Notes under the pieces: generated by a model
The model's database searches: none
Told to the model about the DNA's origin: nothing
The model's input: only the letters and a program-made list of their open reading frames with translations
Source: an uncultured bacterium
Lineage (GTDB): Bacteria > Patescibacteriota > Patescibacteriia > UBA1558 > GWA2-36-10
Length of the DNA stretch: 5,292 nucleotides
Direction of reading: 5' to 3'
Assembly: GCA_903876815.1 (NCBI GenBank)
Contig: CAIRBL010000005.1
Span: forward strand, 1-5,292
Made by a program: the position numbers and the translations under genes
Shown here: piece by piece, positions 1 to 5,292 of the stretch
Position numbering within the stretch: the stretch's first letter is position 1
Layout of the letters: each line of letters starts with the position of its first letter

Positions 1-705
1 GATAATTTGCCAATGTTACCGAGTCAACAAAATCAATTTATAAAATATTTTCCTCAAGCTAAATTTTTTATTAAAAATAATGATAAATATTATCTGATTG
101 TTAATCTAGCTAAAGGTGGAGTTGTAAAATTTTTTGATAAAGAAAAAAAGGAATTAATTTTTTCTGAAGACGGCATATTAATCGGCGTAAATAATAACAA
201 AATACTCACAACTCAATGGATTGGACCAGAATATTTTGTAGAGCAAAAAAATCATGACAATGAATATAGTGTTAAAGGTAACTTGCACATAATACCACAA
301 AAATATTTCACGCCCATCAAAATGATTGTTTTTAGGCTATTTATTTTGTCTACTGGCTGGAATGCTAAAATTGCTGACTTAATCAAAGGTTTGATCCGCA
401 AATTATTAATGACCAGATCTTCTAAGACACAAGTAAAATTTACTAGAAATTTCTTTATTAATGAAAATAAAATTATTATCACTAATGAAATACAGACCGA
501 ACAAGAAATCAAATTCTTACAACTTGGCGGTCAATTTGCTTCACGCTATGTACCACAATCACGCTATTTTCAATGGGAAGAATTAGATAACAAATATTGG
601 CAAGCTGATAAAGAATCACTGCAAAAAATAAATAAAGAAAAAAAGTGCACTATAATTTCTACTTTTGATTGCATAAGCCAAGATACACAATATTCAATTA
701 AATAA
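1..705 (+). CDS. Unrecognised glycan-locus protein, C-terminal part (5' end outside window)
   Basis: The frame is open from the first base, so the gene begins upstream. The TTG at 7 and ATG at 13 are in frame but have no ribosome-binding signal and are probably internal. About 234 residues are visible, ending in TAA. The protein is polar and rich in alternating hydrophobic/charged strands: a KGGVVKFFDK segment (visible residues 38-47), an EDGILIG turn, a TTQW segment, a hydrophobic or amphipathic stretch near nt 307-360, and a late VPQSRYFQ segment (visible residues 184-191). No catalytic motif is evident. From memory this pattern resembles the C-terminal beta-sandwich half of large uncharacterised proteins in polysaccharide loci, whose N-terminal half is an alpha/alpha toroid like those of heparinase II/III or prenyltransferase-type folds. 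That assignment is inference. It is followed 23 bases later by a membrane protein on the same strand, so they are probably co-transcribed. Confidence 0.7.
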   Translation, partial: DNLPMLPSQQNQFIKYFPQAKFFIKNNDKYYLIVNLAKGGVVKFFDKEKKELIFSEDGILIGVNNNKILTTQWIGPEYFVEQKNHDNEYSVKGNLHIIPQKYFTPIKMIVFRLFILSTGWNAKIADLIKGLIRKLLMTRSSKTQVKFTRNFFINENKIIITNEIQTEQEIKFLQLGGQFASRYVPQSRYFQWEELDNKYWQADKESLQKINKEKKCTIISTFDCISQDTQYSIK

Positions 706-728
706 AAATATTTGGCTAATACAACTAG

Positions 729-1631
729 ATGTTAGAAATAATAAAAAAAATATCCATAATCAAAGTAGCTTTACTCAGCATCGCTACTTTTATTATATTT
801 TTCTTTTTACTTCAAAATATAAAAGAAAAAATAAATATAGAGACAATTTTAGCTGCTATCAATATAAAATATTTTTTATTGGCCATCATTATCAGTTTCA
901 TTAGCTTCCCACTTGGTGCAAGTAGGTGGTTTTTTTTACTAAAAATGACTGGCTATAAAATAAAATTTCAACAAACACTATCCTTAGTCCTAGCCTCGTC
1001 TGCTATAAGTATAATACCTGGCCGCTTAGGAGATTTTGCTAAAATATACCCAATCAGGCAACAAATACCAATGCAAACTAGTACTCACACTATCATCTTA
1101 GAAAAAATTATAGATATTTTTTCATTACTCACTTTTTCCCTATTTGGTTTTATTTTAGTCAAAAAATATTTTTTATCTTTAACAATACTGATACTTATTT
1201 TAATTATTATCTTAGCTATCTGGATAGTTTATAAAAAAACTAACAAATCTTTTAAAGTTTTCGATAATTTTTGGCAGATAATAAAAAATATCAAAGAAAA
1301 TAAAATTGATTTCTTTTACTCCGTCTTATCCTCTTTTGTTAATTGGCTAGTGTCCATGTCCATTCTTTTTATACTATTCATAGCTTTTGATCAGTATATA
1401 AATTTTGGAATTATCATGTCTTATTTGCCATTAGCGATATTCCTCGGCTTATTACCGATTAGCTTAGCTGGTATAGGCACCAGAGAAGCGGCTTTAATTT
1501 TCTTCTTATCTACATACAATATACCAGCTAATATAATCTTACTAGCTGGATTATCATACTCTTTAATAGCCTATGTGATTTTTTCTTTAGTAGGCTTACC
1601 ATTTTTTATAAAAACATTCGGAAAAAATTAA
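729..1631 (+). CDS. LPG_synthase_TM / AglD-like (UPF0104) integral membrane protein
   Basis: This complete 300-residue, very hydrophobic protein has about seven or eight predicted membrane helices, starting at residues 13-28. Family signatures are visible in the expected order: SRWFFLL after the second helix (65-71), PGRLGDFAK (97-105), an ILEKIID segment (123-129) matching the conserved Glu-Arg/Lys...Asp region, and P-I-S-L-A-GIGTREAAL near the C-terminus (243-256). These are hallmarks of the lysylphosphatidylglycerol synthase membrane-domain family. Some members act as lipid flippases or are linked to polyprenyl-phosphate glycan pathways (archaeal AglD-like proteins). The soluble aminoacyl-transfer domain of MprF is absent, so it is not a lysyl-PG synthase. 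The length matches stand-alone members. A role in moving or using a lipid-linked sugar is inferred from the neighbours. The ATG at 729 is chosen because the next Met is residue 73. Upstream bases show no Shine-Dalgarno motif. Its stop overlaps the convergent methyltransferase gene. Confidence 0.88.
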   Translation: MLEIIKKISIIKVALLSIATFIIFFFLLQNIKEKINIETILAAINIKYFLLAIIISFISFPLGASRWFFLLKMTGYKIKFQQTLSLVLASSAISIIPGRLGDFAKIYPIRQQIPMQTSTHTIILEKIIDIFSLLTFSLFGFILVKKYFLSLTILILILIIILAIWIVYKKTNKSFKVFDNFWQIIKNIKENKIDFFYSVLSSFVNWLVSMSILFILFIAFDQYINFGIIMSYLPLAIFLGLLPISLAGIGTREAALIFFLSTYNIPANIILLAGLSYSLIAYVIFSLVGLPFFIKTFGKN

Positions 1632-1644
1632 TCGATATTTTTTC
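1621..1644. terminator. Possible weak bidirectional terminator across convergent stop codons
   Basis: The bases at 1621-1628 (GAAAAAAT) and 1637-1644 (ATTTTTTC) are a perfect 8-base inverted repeat. The 8-base loop holds most of the two overlapping stop codons. Read from either strand, the transcript would form an A-tract/U-tract stem whose 3' arm is itself a run of six U. It sits exactly where two convergent genes meet, which is where a shared terminator is expected. Against it, the stem has only one G-C pair, so folding would be weak, and such repeats arise easily by chance in AT-rich DNA. No other terminator candidate is visible at this junction. Confidence 0.35.
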
Positions 1645-2362
1645 TAGCTACAAAACATTGGTTAACAAATAAAAAATTAAATATTTTTATTTTCCAAAAA
1701 AATCTATCTAAAAACCAGGCTACACTAGGTGAAATAGACAATTTAAGATACGGCAAAAAACCCACAGGCGCCCACATAAATTTATGAAAATAAATAAAAT
1801 CTAATTTCTCCTGCACCATTAAATTAGTAAAACTTTTTTTATTAACCTCAAAAACATGGTGATCTCCACCAAAATGATTCTTTGGACCGAGTTTATCAGA
1901 TAACTTATCCCAAAAATCAATTGGCGATGTAGCAATCAAAATACCACCCGGTTTTAAAACTCTCTTAATTTCTTTAATAGCTAGCTCTATATCGCCCAAA
2001 TGTTCCAAGATAGCTAAAGCACTCACAACATCTATAGAATTATCTTCAATATCAATTAATCTATTAGCATCACCCCGTCTTAATACAACATTAGCGGGCA
2101 TTTTTGGCGCTATATCTATCAAACTCTGATCGTACTCTAAACCAAGATAAAAACCATGCTTTAATTTTCGAGACATTTCTAAAAGCGCCAAACCTTCAGC
2201 GGCTCCTAGATCTAAAATTTGAAAGTTAGCCATTTGTTTATAAGACGGTAAAAACAATCTCACCATCCAAGCGGCCACCAATGCTCTTTCTTTATATCTA
2301 AATTCTAAATATTTTTTCTTTTGCCTTTCCTCTGCGTATTTACTATCTAAAATTCCATCCAT
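1628..2362 (-). CDS. Class I SAM-dependent methyltransferase (Methyltransf_11-like)
   Basis: This 244-residue cytosolic enzyme is predicted to transfer a methyl group from S-adenosylmethionine. The Rossmann-fold motifs are in order: motif I DLGAAEG (51-57), the acidic end of strand 2 in GLEYD (E76), a GDA segment (97-99), the strand-4 region IDVVSALAILEHL (110-122), and LKPGGILIATSP (136-147) as post-motif III. About 47 residues precede motif I, rich in Lys, Arg and Glu. The C-terminal part contains a GGDHHVFE segment (165-172), common in methyltransferases of this type after the core, and a hydrophobic or aromatic tail that could touch the membrane. The substrate is not evident; a sugar or lipid-linked glycan is inferred from the neighbours. 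The ATG lies one base after the TAA of the upstream GT-C gene (TAATATG), pointing to translational coupling. It is the last gene of the minus-strand operon, and its TAA overlaps the stop of the convergent gene. Confidence 0.9.
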   Translation of the reverse strand: MDGILDSKYAEERQKKKYLEFRYKERALVAAWMVRLFLPSYKQMANFQILDLGAAEGLALLEMSRKLKHGFYLGLEYDQSLIDIAPKMPANVVLRRGDANRLIDIEDNSIDVVSALAILEHLGDIELAIKEIKRVLKPGGILIATSPIDFWDKLSDKLGPKNHFGGDHHVFEVNKKSFTNLMVQEKLDFIYFHKFMWAPVGFLPYLKLSISPSVAWFLDRFFWKIKIFNFLFVNQCFVARKNID

Positions 2363-2363
2363 A

Positions 2364-4061
2364 TTAATCTAAATTAATTTTATAAATATTAAAATTATAG
2401 TCTGTATAATTTTGTTTAAAAGACCTAATGAGATACCAAGGATCAACTTCATAAGTCAAATAATGTGGTTTATCTCCAAAATATTTAACATGTTCCCTAA
2501 AATCATATTTTTTTTCTAGCTTATAACTACCAGAATATAACTTATTAAAAAAATCTTCTTCCACCAACCATCTTTTATGACTTTCTGGCTCTGTATTTTC
2601 ATAACAAAAAACTAAATATTGTTCTTTGGATGCAAAATAATCATTAAATTTTTGACTATCTAGATTGTTGTTATCAATAAAAACCGCGAAACGATTACCA
2701 ATAGCTAATTCTGGGTGCGCCAATAAATACCTATGTTCAGTTGTCAACAATTCCGTACTATTTTCTTGAATATAATTTATTTTCTCAAAACTATCAGGTA
2801 AGTCTAGTTCACAAGTATCAAAAACCACAGAATTATTTGGTATGTTTGCGTCAATCCATTGTTTTGCTATCATTTTTGAATCATCCTTTTTTAACTCATG
2901 TATAAGTAAAAATGGATTACACAAAACTAATAACAAGATTATAGAAATCAATTGTTTACCAATCCTAAACTTAGCTAACCAGCTAATAAAAAATATCACA
3001 AAAATAATTATTATAGGCAATAATAAAACTAAACGACGTTGACGAATAGATCCTAAAATTGGTCCTAAACCTAAATAAAATAATAAAAAATATGTAAATA
3101 ATAAATAAAAAATATGTTTATTTTTTTTATAAGCTACTACCAAACCTAATGGAAACAATACAAATAAGATTGGTTCAGCGTACCAAAAATATTTAAAATA
3201 GCCAAAAAAACGAAACAACAACGTACTCTCATTCATTCTTTCCCCAACGCCCTGAAGAGCAACATTTGATAAAAAAGAAAAGGTAGCTTGCGCCAATGTT
3301 GGTGAGCTAAGGGTGATTAAAAAAATTAAAAAAATAGTCACCATAGAAAAAAGAGCAAGTCCTTTTTTATAATTACCAGCAACACCATTCTTAAATTGTT
3401 TATGCCAAATTAAAAAAAATGGCAAAATAACACCAGCGCCAACTATGGCGACACCATAATTAACTGACACTAAAATAGCTGAGTAAAAATAATCTTTAAT
3501 TTGCCAAATTTTCTTCTTAGATAAAAGTAAAAAATAATATAAAGCGCCCAACATCAGCATAACCTGCGGAATCCACTTTATAGCTACAAAAGATATTTTG
3601 ATAAAAACAAAACTAGTACCCAATAAGTATAGACCGAGTAATGCCCATTTTTTTTGTTTAAAAATAAATAGACAAATTTTATAAAAAAAGTATAAAGAGA
3701 TTAAAGCAAAAATAATAGTTGTGAATCGAAATATCGGCACAAATTTGTAAGTCTCCAAAATAACTATATTTTGTAATTCTGTGATATTATGCACTTGACC
3801 GGTCATAAATAAAAATACAAAAAATCCAGCTACAAAAGGTATGTACAAAATAGTCATCACTGGAAATGCATAGGCATATGGATCAGTAAAATTAAAATCG
3901 CGAAAAAACTTTAGCACAGAAAAAATAACATGCACCTCATCACCATATACAGATAACCTGCCAAATTTATGAAAAATACCTACAGAATAAATAAAGAAAA
4001 AAGCTAGCAACATCCACCATAAATATTTATCCGATATTAATTTTTTCCAAATAATTTTCAT
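2364..4061 (-). CDS. GT-C fold membrane glycosyltransferase (GT39/ArnT/PMT-like)
   Basis: This 565-residue protein is predicted to transfer a sugar from a polyprenyl-phosphate donor to an acceptor on the outer face of the membrane. Helix 1 is at about residues 14-30, followed by an outer loop with YGDEVH, whose D41-E42 pair matches the catalytic acidic pair of the PMT/ArnT superfamily. Many further hydrophobic segments run to about residue 388 (for example 68-86, 107-134, 139-155, 165-181, 196-219, 236-251, 298-311, 317-333, 344-363, 371-387), giving roughly 10-12 helices. A SIRQRRL segment (338-344) precedes one of the last helices. The remaining 175 or so residues are hydrophilic and begin with DDSKMIAKQWIDANIP, a pattern frequent at the start of the soluble C-terminal domain in this superfamily. 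The acceptor (glycan, lipid or protein) cannot be told. It lies 6 bases after the FkbM gene and 1 base before the methyltransferase gene. The first ATG is used because it gives a normal short cytosolic N-terminus. Confidence 0.85.
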   Translation of the reverse strand: MKIIWKKLISDKYLWWMLLAFFFIYSVGIFHKFGRLSVYGDEVHVIFSVLKFFRDFNFTDPYAYAFPVMTILYIPFVAGFFVFLFMTGQVHNITELQNIVILETYKFVPIFRFTTIIFALISLYFFYKICLFIFKQKKWALLGLYLLGTSFVFIKISFVAIKWIPQVMLMLGALYYFLLLSKKKIWQIKDYFYSAILVSVNYGVAIVGAGVILPFFLIWHKQFKNGVAGNYKKGLALFSMVTIFLIFLITLSSPTLAQATFSFLSNVALQGVGERMNESTLLFRFFGYFKYFWYAEPILFVLFPLGLVVAYKKNKHIFYLLFTYFLLFYLGLGPILGSIRQRRLVLLLPIIIIFVIFFISWLAKFRIGKQLISIILLLVLCNPFLLIHELKKDDSKMIAKQWIDANIPNNSVVFDTCELDLPDSFEKINYIQENSTELLTTEHRYLLAHPELAIGNRFAVFIDNNNLDSQKFNDYFASKEQYLVFCYENTEPESHKRWLVEEDFFNKLYSGSYKLEKKYDFREHVKYFGDKPHYLTYEVDPWYLIRSFKQNYTDYNFNIYKINLD

Positions 4062-4067
4062 TATAAA

Positions 4068-4940
4068 TTACTTTTTAAGTAATAAATTAATATAAACCTT
4101 ACCCCTGGCTAAATCAGTCCAATTATAATTTTTAATATCAAAAAGTTCAATTTTTCCGTTATCAAGTATAGAATAAATATTAAGGCCCAAGTTTTGCAAA
4201 TATTTAAAATAAGTTTCAGGTGTATAACCACTTTTGACTAAATTATCATGAATTAATTCCATAATAATAGCGATATTCTTGCTTTTTTTTATTAACTCTT
4301 CCGCTCCTTTCAAAACCAAAGGTTCTGCACCTTCAACGTCAATTTTTATAACGTCAACATTTATAATATTATTATCTAGAATAAATTGATCAAGAGTAAC
4401 ACAATCAACCGAAATCTTTTCTGATTTCACTCCTGGCTCCAATAAACTATGTGAGCCTGTATTAGAAAAAGTTTGATAAAAAGAAATCTGTCCATTACTT
4501 TCCCCTACGGCTTTATTAACTAATTTTACATTATTTAATTGTTTAGTGTTACTTTGTAATAAAGAAAAATTTATTTTTGTTGGCTCAAACGCATAAACCA
4601 TACCATTGGATCCAACTAGTTTAGAAAAAAATCTAGTATAATACCCTATATGCCCACCGATATCTAAAACTGTCATGCCAGGTTTTACAATTTGTTTAAA
4701 AACACTAACGGTTTCTTTCTCAAATTTATATAATAACATTTCTAATTTCCAATCCCATAGATATTTTTTTGGAAAATTAAAATTGAAAAATTTAGCCAAG
4801 ATATTCACAAAAAAATTAACTAATAATTTAATAATTTTATCAATAAAAGATATCTGTAAACTTTTACGATAAAAATTTCTTACTTTAGTAAAAATTTCTC
4901 CTTGGGTACCAGTGGCTTGTTTATAATTTGTTTCCGACAT
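4068..4940 (-). CDS. FkbM-family SAM-dependent methyltransferase with hydrophobic N-terminal extension
   Basis: This 290-residue protein carries the FkbM (Methyltransf_21) domain over about residues 85-250. Motif I is VLDIGGHIGYYT (91-102). The strand-2 acid is in YAFEP (E119). A KAVGE turn (143-147) and an N-T-G-S-H-SL segment (160-166) follow. The family signature VIKIDVEGAE spans 197-206, followed by LKGAEELI. FkbM enzymes are O-methyltransferases, first known from macrolide synthesis, and are very common in glycan loci, where sugar hydroxyls are the presumed targets. The first 85 or so residues are not part of the fold. Residues 31-56 are hydrophobic and aromatic with regular Lys and Asn, looking more like an amphipathic membrane-contact helix than a transmembrane segment or signal peptide. 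The ATG at 4940 follows the GT4 stop by 18 bases of pure AT-type spacer with no Shine-Dalgarno motif. A later start (M68) would still leave motif I intact, so the exact N-terminus is less certain than the identity. Confidence 0.9.
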   Translation of the reverse strand: MSETNYKQATGTQGEIFTKVRNFYRKSLQISFIDKIIKLLVNFFVNILAKFFNFNFPKKYLWDWKLEMLLYKFEKETVSVFKQIVKPGMTVLDIGGHIGYYTRFFSKLVGSNGMVYAFEPTKINFSLLQSNTKQLNNVKLVNKAVGESNGQISFYQTFSNTGSHSLLEPGVKSEKISVDCVTLDQFILDNNIINVDVIKIDVEGAEPLVLKGAEELIKKSKNIAIIMELIHDNLVKSGYTPETYFKYLQNLGLNIYSILDNGKIELFDIKNYNWTDLARGKVYINLLLKK

Positions 4941-4950
4941 TTGTATATAA

Positions 4951-4962
4951 TTAATTAATTAA
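4951..4962. repeat. TTAATTAATTAA palindrome with stops in all three frames
   Basis: This perfect 12-base palindrome overlaps the stop codon of the GT4 gene and the spacer before the FkbM gene. It places TAA in all three frames on either strand, so no frame can be read through it. A 9-base direct repeat, ATTTGTATA, flanks it at 4939-4947 and 4966-4974; the left copy includes part of the FkbM start codon. Both could be chance in such AT-rich DNA, and no function is claimed. Confidence 0.5.
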
Positions 4963-5292
4963 ATTATTTGTATAATATCTAAAATTTTCTTGGCATTAAT
5001 AGCTAAAGTATAATTTGCTAAAATAGTTTTTTGCCCAGCAAAACCGATCTCTTTTCTCAAATCTTCCTTTAAAATTAAGTCTTGCAAAATATTATACCAC
5101 ACATCACTGTTGCTTGCTAGAAAACCATTTTTTGTATCATTTATTAGATACTTATTTTCACCAACGTCACTAATTACAACCGGCACAGCACATGCCATAT
5201 ATTCTATTGCCTTAAAAGAACACTTGCCTTTATTCCAATCATTGTCTACCAAAGGCATGATGCCGATATCAAAATTTTGAATATTACTAGGA
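4959..5292 (-). CDS. GT4-type glycosyltransferase, C-terminal end (5' end outside window)
   Basis: The frame is open to the right edge, so only the last 110 residues are visible. The Met encoded at 5258 is internal: the frame upstream of it reads SNIQNFDIGIMPL, a typical GT-B strand and loop. The visible part is the nucleotide-sugar binding half of a GT-B fold: FDIGIMPL (visible residues 7-14), WNKGKCSFKAIEYMACAVPVV (19-39), SDVGEN, the NGFLA segment, and a closing helix with LRKEIGFAGQKTILANY. E30 in AIEYMA matches the second Glu of the GT4 EX7E motif, while the position eight residues earlier is Gly rather than Glu. The GKC-F-K version of this loop is familiar from a GT4 subgroup in bacterial surface-glycan loci. 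It would add a sugar to a growing lipid-linked glycan on the cytosolic side. Donor and acceptor cannot be told. It is the first visible gene of the minus-strand operon, 18 bases before the FkbM gene. Confidence 0.87.
   Translation of the reverse strand, partial: PSNIQNFDIGIMPLVDNDWNKGKCSFKAIEYMACAVPVVISDVGENKYLINDTKNGFLASNSDVWYNILQDLILKEDLRKEIGFAGQKTILANYTLAINAKKILDIIQII

Noticed and set aside
7..15. TTG at 7 or ATG at 13 as the true start of the left-hand gene
   Set aside because: The frame is open through the first base, no ribosome-binding signal can be seen, and the visible part looks like the later part of a larger protein.
252..512. Minus-strand open frame of 86 codons
   Set aside because: It is entirely antisense to the left-hand gene, has no recognisable domain and no ribosome-binding signal. 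Its hydrophobic composition is what the reverse complement of an AT-rich gene gives.
2842..3042. Plus-strand open frame of 66 codons
   Set aside because: It lies antisense inside the GT-C gene, whose frame is well supported on both sides; no family features are seen.
4675..4872. Plus-strand open frame of 65 codons
   Set aside because: It lies antisense to the N-terminal half of the FkbM gene, including its motif I, and shows no features of its own.
4966..4977. TATAAT/TATACA-like promoter -10 element before the FkbM gene
   Set aside because: It is inside the end of the GT4 coding region, no -35 element is seen at a suitable distance, and such hexamers are expected often at this base composition.
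4959..5258. GT4 gene read as a complete 99-residue protein starting at 5258
   Set aside because: The frame continues upstream to the window edge with typical GT4 sequence (FDIGIMPL), so the short form is a window-edge artefact, not a truncated or free-standing gene.
1..5292. Alternative genetic code with TGA as glycine, as in Gracilibacteria and SR1
   Set aside because: All six genes run to expected family lengths or ends with TAA stops, Gly is written with GGN codons, and no gene is broken by TGA.
1..5292. CRISPR array, tRNA or rRNA gene, insertion sequence, toxin-antitoxin or defence system
   Set aside because: There are no regularly spaced repeats, tRNA-like folds, transposase motifs or defence-type domains; almost every base is taken up by glycan-related coding frames.

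Overview
This is an AT-rich window (about 30% GC in blocks counted by eye) filled almost edge to edge with genes for making or decorating a cell-surface glycan. There are two plus-strand genes on the left (1-705 and 729-1631) and four minus-strand genes on the right (1628-2362, 2364-4061, 4068-4940, 4959-5292). The outermost gene on each side runs off the window. The very short intergenic gaps, the low GC, the exclusive use of TAA stops, the lack of visible Shine-Dalgarno sequences and the style of the proteins suggest a small-genome bacterium of the Patescibacteria/CPR type. That placement is inference. A DPANN archaeon is a less likely alternative, and nothing here is a phylogenetic marker. 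The standard code (TGA as stop) fits all six genes.

Left block, plus strand. The first gene is the C-terminal part of a protein I cannot name. It has a beta-rich look and resembles, from memory, the C-terminal half of large uncharacterised proteins found in polysaccharide loci. After 23 bases comes a complete 300-residue membrane protein of the LPG_synthase_TM/AglD-like (UPF0104) family.

Right block, minus strand, read from right to left. It starts with the C-terminal end of a GT4-type glycosyltransferase. Next are a FkbM-family methyltransferase with a hydrophobic N-terminal extension, a polytopic GT-C (GT39/ArnT/PMT-like) glycosyltransferase with the expected Asp-Glu pair after its first membrane helix, and a class I SAM-dependent methyltransferase. 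Gaps are 18, 6 and 1 bases, so the four genes are almost certainly one operon. A reasonable reading is that the cytosolic GT4 enzyme builds a lipid-linked glycan, the GT-C enzyme adds a sugar from a polyprenyl-phosphate donor on the outer face, and the two methyltransferases modify sugars or glycan ends. The actual glycan cannot be deduced.

The two blocks converge with overlapping stop codons inside one TTAA (1628-1631). An 8-base perfect inverted repeat of A- and T-tracts (1621-1628 / 1637-1644) spans this junction and may be a weak bidirectional terminator. I saw no RNA genes, mobile elements, CRISPR arrays or recognisable promoters. The window looks like an ordinary but compact glycan locus. 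The parts most worth following up are the unnamed left-hand gene and the convergent junction.
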